Source: Peribacillus muralis
GTDB lineage: Bacteria; Bacillota; Bacilli; Bacillales; DSM-1321
Reading direction: 5' to 3'
DNA: 64,000 nucleotides
NCBI RefSeq assembly: GCF_001439925.1
Contig: NZ_LMBV01000002.1
Coordinates: 153,838-217,837 of the forward strand
Translations under genes and position numbers: made by a program
Notes under the pieces: model-generated
What the model saw: the letters and a program-made list of their open reading frames with translations, nothing else
The model's database searches: none
What the model was told of the DNA's origin: nothing
Shown: in pieces, positions 1 through 8,920 of the stretch
Layout of the letters: every line of letters starts with the position of its first letter
Position numbering within the stretch: the stretch's first letter is position 1

Positions 1-1074
1 ATGATCTTTGAAGATTTCGACTCCTTTGAAAACGACATATAAGCGGCCCCACTCCGTACTCTGGTGAAGGATCTTATCAGAAAACATTTCTGAAAAACGG
101 CTGGAGAGGGCCTGTTCATGATCGGAAGTCGGGTTACTTCCAATCATCAGGTTATCCAATGGAACGGCTGCGGATAGCTCAACTTTGCTTGAAGCGAATA
201 TGACCGGATAGTAAACGAGAAGCAGCCCGAGCCCGAATGCCCCTAAAGAGTATATAAGAAACGATTTATTTTTCGTCCAAAGTACAAAGACGAGCGCCGC
301 CAATCCGAATGCAATCATTGTGCCGCGGGAATAGGTGAGCAGCAGCGTCCCAAAAATCAAAATCGAAGCGAGAAAGACAAGGAATTTGGATTTTTTCAGT
401 GATCGATATAGAAAGAAACTAAAAAACAGCTGAATGCTTAAGTATAGGGCGAATACATTAGGGTTGGCAGAAGCTCCATATATTCTCATTCGGTTGGCGG
501 AAGAAAGATTCCACATTTCCCATTCATGGGGAAGCAAAATCGTACGCGAGAAAATTTTTTCGATTAAGCCATGAAGGCAAAGGATGATGGTAAATACTAG
601 GGTTGCCTTCAAAAATAGAAAGATATCCTTTCTTTCTAGATTTAATTCACCGATAATGTAAAGAAGCAAGAATGTAATAAGCAGGGCCCGTAGCTCAAAG
701 AGGATGGGCAGGATTCCGACACCGGTTATGAGTGCAGCCATTGTGCCAATTAAACAAAAGAGCCAAAAGGGCATGGTGAAATGATATGTAGAAAAAGACC
801 AATTCTTTTTTTTGAACCTTTCCATAAGCAATGAAAGAAATAAGAGGACGATGATTAGGTCGCCTGAATAAGTTAGGCCGCCATTCAGTTCCATGAACAA
901 GGGACGGGCCGGGAAATAAATGAATAAAATGAATACAAGACTTTTTTTATTTATAACGATAAATACGAGCATCAGCACCGTCGCTAAGTAGCCGGTGATA
1001 GGGTAAGGCACTGCCGCTGGAACGAGCAGGCAAAGGATAAGAATCGGTATTGCATGTTTTTCTAGAAGCTTCAA
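1..1074 (-). CDS. O-antigen ligase/polymerase-like membrane protein (C-terminus cut by window edge)
   Basis: Reads leftward off the window edge, so only the first 358 codons are present. The TTG start at 1074 is chosen because AAGGTGG lies just upstream on the minus strand and the frame stays open to the edge. The product is strongly hydrophobic with many membrane spans, an NPN motif near residue 204 and a TYSRG motif near residue 250, as in Wzy_C/O-antigen ligase family proteins. A soluble loop rich in polar residues follows after about residue 290. Family membership suggests polymerisation or ligation of a surface polysaccharide on the outer face of the membrane. It is divergent from the TagA-like gene, which fits a surface-polymer locus; the exact substrate cannot be told. 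Confidence 0.8.
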   Translation of the reverse strand, partial: MKLLEKHAIPILILCLLVPAAVPYPITGYLATVLMLVFIVINKKSLVFILFIYFPARPLFMELNGGLTYSGDLIIVLLFLSLLMERFKKKNWSFSTYHFTMPFWLFCLIGTMAALITGVGILPILFELRALLITFLLLYIIGELNLERKDIFLFLKATLVFTIILCLHGLIEKIFSRTILLPHEWEMWNLSSANRMRIYGASANPNVFALYLSIQLFFSFFLYRSLKKSKFLVFLASILIFGTLLLTYSRGTMIAFGLAALVFVLWTKNKSFLIYSLGAFGLGLLLVYYPVIFASSKVELSAAVPLDNLMIGSNPTSDHEQALSSRFSEMFSDKILHQSTEWGRLYVVFKGVEIFKDH

Positions 1075-1186
1075 ATGAGTAACCACCTTCGAATCAAAAA
1101 ATCAGGTTCTATGATGTGTATGAAAAAATTTCTTGAATAATACCCCACCCTTTAGATGTATAGTACATATGAAAGGCTGAAGTGAA

Positions 1187-1930
1187 ATGACAGAAAAGTT
1201 CGTAGAGATACTCACGATTCCATTCATCGATAGCAATATGGATGAATTTGTGAATAAGATCATCTATCCAAGAATAATGAATCAAGAAAAAACGTTTGTC
1301 GTTACGGCAAACCCAGAAATCGTCGAATATGCAAATGAGCACAAGGATTATAAGGACATCATTACATCGGCTGATTACATCACGCCGGATGGCATTGGTA
1401 TTATTATGGCCTCTAAATGGCTAAACCAACCTTTACAAGAGCGAATTACAGGATTTGACTTGATGAATGAACTATTTCGGGTCGCTGATGGAACGGCCCT
1501 GAAAATATATTTGCTCGGGGCGGAGGAAGATGTGATTGAAGCAGCCGCCCTTAAAGTAAAACTGCAATATCCGGGAATCGAGTTAGTGGGATATCACCAT
1601 GGTTACATTGATATAAAGGACGACCACTTGGCTAGGTCCATAGCTGAACTCGAACCTGACATCATCCTGACTGCATTGGGGTTTCCTCGGCAGGAGAAAT
1701 GGGTTTCGATGCACTATCCCTTATTCAAGAAAGGGATCTTCATCGGAGTGGGTGGAAGCTTCGACGTTCTTGCAGGAAAAGTGAACCGCGCCCCGGTTTT
1801 TTGGCAAAAGCTGCGTCTTGAATGGTTGTACCGGTTGATTCAACAGCCTTCTCGCTGGAAACGGATGCTTGCCCTGCCAAGGTTCGTATTCAAGGTAAGG
1901 CGGTTAAGGAAAAAGGTACAGCATTCCTGA
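1187..1930 (+). CDS. WecG/TagA/CpsF family glycosyltransferase
   Basis: 247 residues, the usual length for GT26 enzymes. It has the N-terminal VTANPEIVEYA segment, the TPDGIGI motif carrying the probable catalytic Asp near residue 67, and a C-terminal basic tail (RLEWLYRL...PSRWKRM) typical of membrane-associated TagA enzymes. The family transfers N-acetylmannosamine or a related sugar onto undecaprenyl-PP-GlcNAc, the second step of teichoic acid linkage-unit or exopolysaccharide synthesis. Ten bases separate its stop from the next glycosyltransferase, and tagO, which makes the acceptor lipid, lies just beyond, so these probably work in one pathway. Whether the product is teichoic acid or another polymer is not shown by sequence. 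Confidence 0.88.
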   Translation: MTEKFVEILTIPFIDSNMDEFVNKIIYPRIMNQEKTFVVTANPEIVEYANEHKDYKDIITSADYITPDGIGIIMASKWLNQPLQERITGFDLMNELFRVADGTALKIYLLGAEEDVIEAAALKVKLQYPGIELVGYHHGYIDIKDDHLARSIAELEPDIILTALGFPRQEKWVSMHYPLFKKGIFIGVGGSFDVLAGKVNRAPVFWQKLRLEWLYRLIQQPSRWKRMLALPRFVFKVRRLRKKVQHS

Positions 1931-1948
1931 ACATAAGGAGTGGACTGG

Positions 1949-3052
1949 ATGAAAGTCTTGCATTTAAATGCTGGTAATGAAACTGGCGGCGGCATGTTCC
2001 ATATTATGTCCTTACTGAACCAATTGAAAAAAGAAGAGTGCTTGCTTGGGGTGTTTGAAGAAGGGGAGCTTTACCGGCGGTCGAAGACTGCGGGGATAAA
2101 AACCGAACTTTTCCCCCAACATTCCAAATATGACCTTTCCATTTTGAAACGTTTACGGGACTACATCCGTCTAAATAATATAGACATCATCCATACCCAT
2201 GGGCCGCGAGCGAATATATACGGTGCTTTTTTGAAGCGCCTCGTAAAGCGCCCTTGGCTTCTGACCGTTCACAGCGCGCCCCATCATGACTTCTTGGGCC
2301 AGGGTGTAAAGGGAAAGCTGTTTACAGGTATGCACGTAAGGTCATTTCAATATGCCGATCATATATTGGCGGTTTCCGACCGCTTTAGACAGGACTTGAT
2401 CGATCGCGGAATCAATCCGTCCAGAATCACGAAAATCCTTAACGGGATTGACTTTGAAAAAAAACTGCCGGCCCCTTTCCAAAGAGGAGAATTCGGGTTG
2501 AAAGCAGATGACTTCATCATCATCATGCCTGCAAGACTTGAACCGGTGAAGGGCCATGAATGTGCCTTGGAGGCATTGGGAGCTGTGGTTTCCAAGTTTC
2601 CACACGTTAGACTTTTGCTTGTAGGGGACGGGAGCAGGAGGAAGGCTTTGGAACGGCTCGCCTTGGAGAAGGGGTTATCCGATAACGTCATCTTTTTGGG
2701 ATATCGCGCCGATATAGAAAGAATTTATCCAATGGGGGATGTCACTTTACTGACTTCCTTAAGCGAAAGCTTTCCGCTCGTCTTGCTGGAAGGAGCAAGA
2801 TCAAGTCTTCCTGTGATCACGAGTGATGTTGGCGGTGTGAAGGAATTGATACCTGATAGGAGCAAAGGCTGGGTTACGGAAATCGGAAATGTCGCCGAGC
2901 TGGAGGGAGCGATCTTTAGTGCCTTGGAATTGAAGAAATCCGGGGAACTGACAAAGATAGGGTCAGATTTACAAGAATTTGCAAAAAACAACTTTTCTAT
3001 AGAGATTTTAGCCGAAAACGTATATAATGTTTATTTGAGGATAAAAAATTAA
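1949..3052 (+). CDS. Glycosyltransferase family 4
   Basis: 367 residues from the ATG at 1949, preferred over an upstream in-frame GTG at 1940 because AAGGAG (1935-1940) sits 8 bases before the ATG. The N-terminal domain has the GGG motif of GT4 enzymes (GNETGGGMFH). The C-terminal GT-B domain holds the donor site: PARLEPVKGHE, VGDGSRR, FLGYRADI and the ESFPLVLLEG motif with the conserved glutamates. The retaining GT4 family uses nucleotide sugars to extend lipid-linked or surface glycans at the inner membrane face. It is probably co-transcribed with the TagA-like gene. Sugar specificity is unknown. Confidence 0.88.
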   Translation: MKVLHLNAGNETGGGMFHIMSLLNQLKKEECLLGVFEEGELYRRSKTAGIKTELFPQHSKYDLSILKRLRDYIRLNNIDIIHTHGPRANIYGAFLKRLVKRPWLLTVHSAPHHDFLGQGVKGKLFTGMHVRSFQYADHILAVSDRFRQDLIDRGINPSRITKILNGIDFEKKLPAPFQRGEFGLKADDFIIIMPARLEPVKGHECALEALGAVVSKFPHVRLLLVGDGSRRKALERLALEKGLSDNVIFLGYRADIERIYPMGDVTLLTSLSESFPLVLLEGARSSLPVITSDVGGVKELIPDRSKGWVTEIGNVAELEGAIFSALELKKSGELTKIGSDLQEFAKNNFSIEILAENVYNVYLRIKN

Positions 3053-3122
3053 AATAAACATGTAGGTTTTCTTATAGATCGTTACGGGTATTAGATTTTT
3101 AGTTGAATTGAGGTGGTTCTTA

Positions 3123-4172
3123 ATGTTAATTGGGGCCTTGTTGGTAGCCTTTTTATTATCCATTTTTTTGACTCCTTTTGTCGGAAAGCTGGCCTTTAAA
3201 TTAGGAGCTACCGATAAACCGAATGAGCGAAAAGTGCATAGTAAAATTATGCCGCGCATGGGCGGTTTAGCTATATTTTTGAGTTTTTTCATTACTTTCT
3301 TATTGTTTACGGATGACTTTTGGGGACAGTTGCCACTTCTAGTCGGCGCACTTATCATCATATTGATCGGGATGGCTGATGATATATATGAACTAAGGGC
3401 TGCACCCAAATTCCTGGGCCAGATTCTGGCTGCCCTCATTATCGTATTATGGGGCGGTCTTGAGGTGGAATTCATCAATTTGCCGTTCATTACCGATACG
3501 CTGGAATTTGGAATGCTAAGTACACCAATCACCATTTTATGGATTGTCAGCATCATTAATGCCATCAACCTAATCGATGGCCTCGATGGCCTTGCAGGTG
3601 GTGTGTCGACGATAGCATTAGTGACGATTGCAACAATGGCGCTAATTAAAGGCGATTTATTCGTTGCCATGGTAGCCTTGATCGTAATCGGAAGCACTCT
3701 TGGCTTCCTGAAGTATAATTTTCACCCGGCGAAGATTTTCATGGGAGATACGGGCGCCCTATTCCTGGGCTACATCATTGCCGTTCTGTCCCTGCTTGGG
3801 TTTAAAAACGTGACGATGATTTCCTTGATCGTACCGATCATCATCTTGGGCGTGCCGATTTCCGATACGTTTTTTGCGATTATCCGCAGGCTCGTCAATA
3901 AGCAGCCGATTTCTGCTGCCGATAAGTCCCATCTGCACCACTGCTTAATAAATTTGGGGTTCACTCATAAGCAAACCGTTCTGCTGATTTACGCCTTAGC
4001 TGCCTGCTTCGGCTTGGCAGCCATCATTTTCTCATTTGCAACGATGTGGGGGGCTTTGATCCTAGTGGCGGGACTTCTGCTGATCATCGAGATTTTTGTC
4101 GAAAAAATCGGTTTGGTCAATTCAAACTACCAGCCGCTGCTGAAGATGCTTAATTTTAAAAACAAACCATGA
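3123..4172 (+). CDS. tagO: UDP-GlcNAc:undecaprenyl-phosphate GlcNAc-1-phosphate transferase TagO
   Basis: Integral membrane enzyme that starts wall teichoic acid and related polymer synthesis by placing GlcNAc-1-phosphate on undecaprenyl phosphate. The ATG at 3123 follows AGGTGG (3111-3116); an upstream TTG frame start at 3108 would overlap that ribosome site and is rejected. About 349 residues with roughly ten membrane segments. MraY/WecA family motifs are clear: DKPNERKVH, the Mg-binding GMADDIYEL, NAINLIDGLDGLAGG, FMGDTGALFLGY and the KSHLHH histidine motif. It is followed by a strong terminator. Its position next to yvyE and the LCP gene matches Bacillus subtilis tagO. Confidence 0.95.
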   Translation: MLIGALLVAFLLSIFLTPFVGKLAFKLGATDKPNERKVHSKIMPRMGGLAIFLSFFITFLLFTDDFWGQLPLLVGALIIILIGMADDIYELRAAPKFLGQILAALIIVLWGGLEVEFINLPFITDTLEFGMLSTPITILWIVSIINAINLIDGLDGLAGGVSTIALVTIATMALIKGDLFVAMVALIVIGSTLGFLKYNFHPAKIFMGDTGALFLGYIIAVLSLLGFKNVTMISLIVPIIILGVPISDTFFAIIRRLVNKQPISAADKSHLHHCLINLGFTHKQTVLLIYALAACFGLAAIIFSFATMWGALILVAGLLLIIEIFVEKIGLVNSNYQPLLKMLNFKNKP

Positions 4173-4217
4173 TAGAAGGGCAACTAGATTACTAGATTGA
4201 ACTGTATGACCATGTAA

Positions 4218-4264
4218 AAGGCTCCAACCGTATTCGTTACGCGTTGGAGCCTTCTTTGTTTTTG
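4218..4264 (+). terminator. Rho-independent terminator of tagO
   Basis: Perfect 11-bp stem (4218-4228 with 4243-4253) and a 14-base loop, followed by a T-rich run (TTCTTTGTTTTTG). Confidence 0.92.
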
Positions 4265-4279
4265 TTTGAAACTATATTA

Positions 4280-4316
4280 GGTTGAATGGAGCGAAATGCG
4301 AGACTCCTGCGGGGAA
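4280..4316 (+). repeat. Truncated copy of dispersed intergenic repeat (copy 1)
   Basis: Contains GGTTGAATGGAGCG and GCGAGACTCCTGCGGG, the left end of the element found whole at 19014, 36524 and 40861. The match stops after about 36 bases, so this is a 5' fragment. It shares the left flank GAAACTATAT with the copy at 40861, suggesting the element extends about 10 bases further left. Confidence 0.75.
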
Positions 4317-4350
4317 AACAATTACACCGCATTACTTGGTGGATAGCAAC

Positions 4351-4382
4351 AAAAGAAAACCCCACTTTTACAAGTGGGGTTT
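4351..4382 (-). terminator. Terminator of the LCP gene
   Basis: An 11-bp stem of AAACCCCACTT with AAGTGGGGTTT, 4 bases downstream of the LCP stop codon on the minus strand, followed on that strand by TTTTCTTTT. Confidence 0.9.
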
Positions 4383-4386
4383 CGCT

Positions 4387-5412
4387 TTATTCTTCTATTT
4401 GTGATTGGACGGCTTCGGTTTGCTTGGAAGCATCTTCAGGTCCAAGATTTAAGTGTGATTGAAGCATTAGCTTCGTATTCGCTACCGATGTTTCATTCAG
4501 CTGATAATAATACGTTCCGTTAATGGTGGAATCCTGTCCTTCCAGCTTGACTGTTTCAAGGTTGAGGCCTTTATCGGTAGTTACATATTTAATGAATCCT
4601 TTAATTTGTGAGAATTGAAGATTCGTTGTCATATTGTCACCGACAGCTTCCATTACATCTGTATATTTCGTTAAAGATCCAGCGGAGGTTGCCTTGGAGA
4701 TGATGGCTTTAAGCACTTCCTGCTGGCGCTCACCGCGTTGGATGTCACTGTCCTGCTTACGTGTCCGTGCAAAGGCCAATGCTTCTTCACCATCTACAGT
4801 TTGTATTCCTTTTTGCAGATGGATTGCACCCCTATTGTCATGTGAATCCATTTCTTTCAATTCATATGGTACGTCAACTTCGATCCCATCCAATGAATCG
4901 ACAACATCTATGAAAGCATTAAAGTTCATACGAACATAATAGTCGACAGGGACATCGAATAGTTCTTCTACCGTGTCCATCGTCGCCTTTGGACCTCCGG
5001 CTGCATGTGCCGCATTGATTTTTGTGGTAACTCCTTTGGCAGGGACGTACACATAAGAATCACGTGGAATGCTTAAAAGTTTAATAGATTTCTGATCTTT
5101 ATTGAATGTAGCCAGTATTAAAGCATCAGAGCGCGAGTTTCCTTGATAGTCACGTTTGTCACTATCATCGATTCCTATGAAGAGAATCGAGAAATTATCT
5201 TCGAGCGGGTCGACAGCTGCACTCCGCTTGGCTGAAGCCTCGACCGGATCATACGATTTATGGAAAACATTCTGTGCTTTCATATATAGGGTCGCAGCAT
5301 ACGTAGTTGCACCTAGTCCCAGTACCAGTATGGGGACTAGTAATAACCAAAGCCTCTTTCGCCTTTTTTTCTTAGTTTTTTTAATTTTATAAACACGCCT
5401 AGTAGTAGACAT
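4387..5412 (-). CDS. LytR-CpsA-Psr (LCP) family wall polymer ligase
   Basis: About 341 residues. On the minus strand AAAAGGAGAAGAA precedes ATGATG, so translation should begin at 5412 or 5415, not at the upstream in-frame ATG at 5448. The order is a short basic cytoplasmic tail (KKTKKKRRKR), one membrane anchor (residues about 19-40), then the extracytoplasmic LCP domain. That domain has FIGIDDSDKR, the SIPRDSYV arginine motif, a central INAAHAAGG segment and FARTRKQDSDIQRGERQQ. LCP enzymes transfer teichoic acid or other undecaprenyl-linked polymers to peptidoglycan. It lies tail-to-tail with tagO, which supports this role. It corresponds by place to lytR/tagU of Bacillus subtilis; which paralogue it is stays open. 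Confidence 0.92.
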   Translation of the reverse strand: MSTTRRVYKIKKTKKKRRKRLWLLLVPILVLGLGATTYAATLYMKAQNVFHKSYDPVEASAKRSAAVDPLEDNFSILFIGIDDSDKRDYQGNSRSDALILATFNKDQKSIKLLSIPRDSYVYVPAKGVTTKINAAHAAGGPKATMDTVEELFDVPVDYYVRMNFNAFIDVVDSLDGIEVDVPYELKEMDSHDNRGAIHLQKGIQTVDGEEALAFARTRKQDSDIQRGERQQEVLKAIISKATSAGSLTKYTDVMEAVGDNMTTNLQFSQIKGFIKYVTTDKGLNLETVKLEGQDSTINGTYYYQLNETSVANTKLMLQSHLNLGPEDASKQTEAVQSQIEE

Positions 5413-5587
5413 CATTTCTTCTCCTTTTAAATAACGAACTTCAGACATATTTCGCTATTTTTCGAATCCTTCTTTTTATATTTCGTCATAATAAATCTAA
5501 TTTTACAATGATTTAATAATTTCGTAAAATAAATATTTCTTTTCAATTATATTACATCCTGAAAAAGGAAAAATAGTAAGGGTGAAA

Positions 5588-6223
5588 TCAGGAGAATGCA
5601 TGTTCCAAATAAAGCATATCACCTTCGACAATTTGACCTTGACCGCTTGTCAGCTCCGTCATCCAGGTGATATATGTTTCTTTTTGGGACTCTTCCACAT
5701 ATACGTGGATCGTTACCTGATCGAGGTATTGAATTTCCTTTATTTGATAAATCGAGGAACGCAATTCATTCTCCAATTTTCCGAGCCACGTATAGTCAAC
5801 CTTTGTCGAAATGACCCGCATCAACTTCCTGATGACGATACCAGTTGCATTTATGCCTTCCGAAGTCGATTTGCTATAAGCACGGATGAGCCCTCCGGCA
5901 CCAAGTTTGATACCCCCAAAATACCTTGTGACTACTATAGCGGTGTCTTTCAAATCCTTTTTCTTAAGAACCTCTAGGATGGGGACGCCTGCCGTACCGC
6001 TTGGTTCACCGTCATCGAGGGCCTTTTGGATTTGGTTCTGTTCCCCGATCATATACGCTGAGCAGTTATGTGTGGCATCTTTGTGCTTTTTCTTGATCTC
6101 CTGAATGAATGCCTGGGCGGCTTCTTCCGTTTCAACTCGGGCGATGTGGGAAATAAAACGGGATTTTTCAATGACGATTTCATGTTCACCGCGACCTGCC
6201 ACCGTTAAATATTGAGCGAGCAT
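5588..6223 (-). CDS. yvyE: YvyE/YigZ (IMPACT/UPF0029) family protein
   Basis: 211 residues. The N-terminal IMPACT domain (about 1-120) has the family signatures HNCSAYMIG, DDGEPSGTAGVPIL and VVTRYFGGIKLGAGGL; the rest is a ferredoxin-like DUF1949 domain. The ATG at 6223 follows AAGGTGG on the minus strand. The family is conserved in bacteria and related to eukaryotic IMPACT; its molecular role in bacteria is not settled. It is separated from the downstream LCP gene by about 175 bp and is divergent from degS, as in Bacillus subtilis. Confidence 0.93.
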   Translation of the reverse strand: MLAQYLTVAGRGEHEIVIEKSRFISHIARVETEEAAQAFIQEIKKKHKDATHNCSAYMIGEQNQIQKALDDGEPSGTAGVPILEVLKKKDLKDTAIVVTRYFGGIKLGAGGLIRAYSKSTSEGINATGIVIRKLMRVISTKVDYTWLGKLENELRSSIYQIKEIQYLDQVTIHVYVEESQKETYITWMTELTSGQGQIVEGDMLYLEHAFS

Positions 6224-6855
6224 ACCTATTCCACCTTCGAACTTGCTATTAGTTGATTCATTATAAGTCTTTGCGTGAAAAGTGGCAATGACGATTCGTT
6301 TTGAGAGAAGATGTGTAAAGAAACTTTAATATAAGAAAAAGGAGACCATGTTATAATAAGTTCTATTGCCTTTCATTTGTTTAGCTAATGATTATGCTCA
6401 AAAGAATAACATTTTAGGAAAAACAATGCGTTTTGGTCACTAATTTAAACGTGTTGCTATTGTGGCCGTTCACTTCAAGGATTTTGCCATTTAATAAATG
6501 GGTCTGTTTCATATAATAATCAATGGAGCGGAATAACCGATTTGATTGAAAACGATCGTTTGTATTAGGATAATGGAAACGCATTTGCCGCTAATGGGTA
6601 TGCTAGACTATCAAATCGGCCATAATGCCTATAACCAGGAAATATGTATCATATATGTGCATTTCGTAAAAATCTGCTGGATAAATTAACGTATTTTTCT
6701 TCTTTTTTTGGTACAATATGTTCACGAAGGATACTTCATACAAAAGTTTCCTGGAATTTAACCATTCATGTAAAAGGGAAAAGGCTTTTTTTCCATATAC
6801 ATAGTCTTTAAGATAATAAATACTTCAGTCTTTTGATTAAAGTGGAGGGATCTTA
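6224..6855. promoter_or_regulatory. Divergent yvyE/degS intergenic region
   Basis: 632 bases without a credible gene. It is AT-rich and must hold the degS and yvyE promoters. An extended -10 (TGTTATAAT, 6348-6356) and a -10-like TACAAT near 6711 can be seen, but neither has a convincing -35. No riboswitch or repeat was recognised. The degS ribosome site (GTGGAGGG) ends the region. Confidence 0.4.
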
Positions 6856-7998
6856 ATGTCCATAAAAAAAGTTGATGCGAAAGCATTGGACAAGATCTTA
6901 GAAACAATGGTGAGCACTGTTAGTGAAAGTAAGGATGAAGTCTTTGACATCGGCGAGCAATGCCGTAAAGATTTTGAATCATTAACAAAAGAGCTTGATG
7001 ATGTGAAAGTCAGGGTTGCCATTGTGATAACCGACAGTGATGCGCTTGATTCAAAAGCCAGGTTTGCTCGGAAAAGGCTTTCCGAGGTCAGTATGCACTT
7101 CAACCATTTTTCTGAAGAGCAGGTACGAGATGCTTATGAAAGGGCACATAAGCTGCAGGTCGATCTACAGATAAACCGGCAATTGGAGAAGGAGTTTCGC
7201 AATCGCCGGGATGAACTCGAATTAAGATTAAGGGCTTTACAGCAGACGATCGATAAGGCGGTACATCTTGTCTCGCAAATCTCGGTGGTCCAGAATTATT
7301 TGACCCAGGACTTAAAATTCGTTGGTGAAGCCCTGCAAGAAGCGAAGCGCAAACAGGACTTCGGTTTGAAAATAATCGAAGCCCAGGAGCAGGAACGCAA
7401 GAAGCTCTCACGGGAAATTCATGATGGTCCGGCGCAAATGCTGGCGAATGTCATGATGCGTTCAGATTTGATAGAACGTGTTCAGCGGGAGAGGGGCCCT
7501 GATGAAGCGCTCGTTGAGATCCGCAGTTTGAAGGTCATGGTAAGGAATGCCTTATACGAAGTGCGCAGGATCATCTATGATCTTCGTCCCATGGCACTTG
7601 ATGACTTAGGTCTTGTTCCTACCCTCAGAAAGTACCTGCAAACGACCGAAGATTATAATAATGGCGTGCATTTGAATTTCGTCAATCTTGGGCAGGTCAA
7701 AAGGCTTCCTTCCGATATGGAGGTCGCTTTATTCAGGCTAGTTCAAGAGGCTGTCCAAAATTCATTGAAGCACGCAGAGCCAAAACAGGTTCAAGTTAAA
7801 CTGTCCATTTCCAAAGAGATGGTGACCGTTGTCGTCAAAGATGATGGGAAAGGGTTTGACTGTACGATTCAAAAAGAAGGCTCATTTGGCTTGGTTGGCA
7901 TGAGAGAAAGAGTCGAGCTGCTTGAAGGTGAAATGACAATCGATTCACAGCCAGGAGCAGGCACTTTGGTGTTTATACAAATTCCCTATCAAAAGTAA
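6856..7998 (+). CDS. degS: Sensor histidine kinase DegS
   Basis: Cytosolic kinase that phosphorylates DegU and thereby controls exoenzymes, motility, competence and biofilm genes. 380 residues without membrane segments. An N-terminal sensor coiled coil (about 30-175) is followed by a HisKA_3 dimerisation domain with the phospho-acceptor His189 in REIHDGPAQ, then a HATPase_c domain (about 280-380) with the N box (VQEAVQNSLKHA) and G box (DDGKGFD, GSFGLVGMRERV). The start follows GTGGAGGG. It precedes degU by 47 bases, forming the usual two-component operon. Confidence 0.97.
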   Translation: MSIKKVDAKALDKILETMVSTVSESKDEVFDIGEQCRKDFESLTKELDDVKVRVAIVITDSDALDSKARFARKRLSEVSMHFNHFSEEQVRDAYERAHKLQVDLQINRQLEKEFRNRRDELELRLRALQQTIDKAVHLVSQISVVQNYLTQDLKFVGEALQEAKRKQDFGLKIIEAQEQERKKLSREIHDGPAQMLANVMMRSDLIERVQRERGPDEALVEIRSLKVMVRNALYEVRRIIYDLRPMALDDLGLVPTLRKYLQTTEDYNNGVHLNFVNLGQVKRLPSDMEVALFRLVQEAVQNSLKHAEPKQVQVKLSISKEMVTVVVKDDGKGFDCTIQKEGSFGLVGMRERVELLEGEMTIDSQPGAGTLVFIQIPYQK

Positions 7999-8045
7999 CT
8001 TAAAGGGGATAGGCATATTAAATAGAAATTAGGAGGAAGAAGCCG

Positions 8046-8729
8046 TTGAAGACAAGTATCATCATTATCGATGACCATCAGCTTTTCCGTGAAGGCGTTA
8101 AGCGCATATTAGATTTTGAATCATCCTTCGATGTTGTTGCCGAGGGTGATGACGGAAGTGAAGCAATGGATCTCGTTGAGACACATAAACCAGATGTTGT
8201 TATCATGGATATCAACATGCCGACTATGAATGGGGTAGAAGCAACGAAAATGCTTGTGAACCGGTACCCTGAAACAAAAGTCATCATCCTTTCGATTCAT
8301 GATGATGAGAACTACGTACAGCATGCATTGAAAACGGGCGCCCAAGGCTACCTATTGAAAGAGATGGATGCCGATGCGTTGATCGATGCCGTTCGTGTAG
8401 TCGCCGAAGGAGGCTCTTACCTTCATCCGAAGGTTACTCACAATTTAGTGAAAGAATATCGCCGCCTGGCAGCTGATGAAGGGTCTGATCGTGAATCCGT
8501 TCATACAATCGAAATCAGGAGACCTCTTCATCTCTTGACTCGACGTGAATGTGAAGTCCTTCAACTTTTAGCTGACGGAAAAAGCAATCGTGCCATCGGT
8601 GAAACGCTATATATCAGTGAAAAAACAGTCAAGAACCATGTGAGCAACATTCTTCAGAAAATGAATGTCAATGACCGTACACAAGCGGTTGTCCTAGCCA
8701 TCAAGAATGGTTGGGTAGAAGTGAAATAA
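8046..8729 (+). CDS. degU: Response regulator DegU
   Basis: NarL/LuxR-type response regulator paired with DegS. 227 residues starting at a TTG codon behind AGGAGG (8032-8037). The receiver domain (1-120) has the acidic pair DD near residue 10, phospho-acceptor Asp55 in VVIMD and Lys in [10 protein letters not shown]. The C-terminal LuxR-type helix-turn-helix (about 160-222) includes [18 protein letters not shown] and [16 protein letters not shown]. The linker is the only poorly conserved part relative to Bacillus subtilis DegU as remembered. A strong terminator follows. Confidence 0.97.
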   Translation: MKTSIIIIDDHQLFREGVKRILDFESSFDVVAEGDDGSEAMDLVETHKPDVVIMDINMPTMNGVEATKMLVNRYPETKVIILSIHDDENYVQHALKTGAQGYLLKEMDADALIDAVRVVAEGGSYLHPKVTHNLVKEYRRLAADEGSDRESVHTIEIRRPLHLLTRRECEVLQLLADGKSNRAIGETLYISEKTVKNHVSNILQKMNVNDRTQAVVLAIKNGWVEVK

Positions 8730-8743
8730 TTGCAGTTGTCGAT

Positions 8744-8796
8744 AAGTCCGGCTCTTTCAGTTCCGCAATGCGTGCTGAAGAGCCGGACTTTTTTGT
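8744..8796 (+). terminator. Terminator of degSU
   Basis: Long stem AGTCCGGCTCTT / AAGAGCCGGACT with an inner arm, then a TTTTTTG run. Confidence 0.92.
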
Positions 8797-8920
8797 TGGA
8801 GGTTGGACTAACCATATATTACGAATTAACGGTAAGGAAAGCATTTTAATGCAAATGAAGGCATTTTTAGATAGAATGTTGAATAAGAAAATAGAGTAAA
8901 TTTTTATAAGGATGGTACTT

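Noticed and set aside
3008..3697. 229-codon open frame on the minus strand
   Set aside because: Lies antisense within tagO, has low-complexity shadow composition and no ribosome site.
8711..8899. 62-codon open frame after degU
   Set aside because: Overlaps the degU end and runs through the degSU terminator; no ribosome site.
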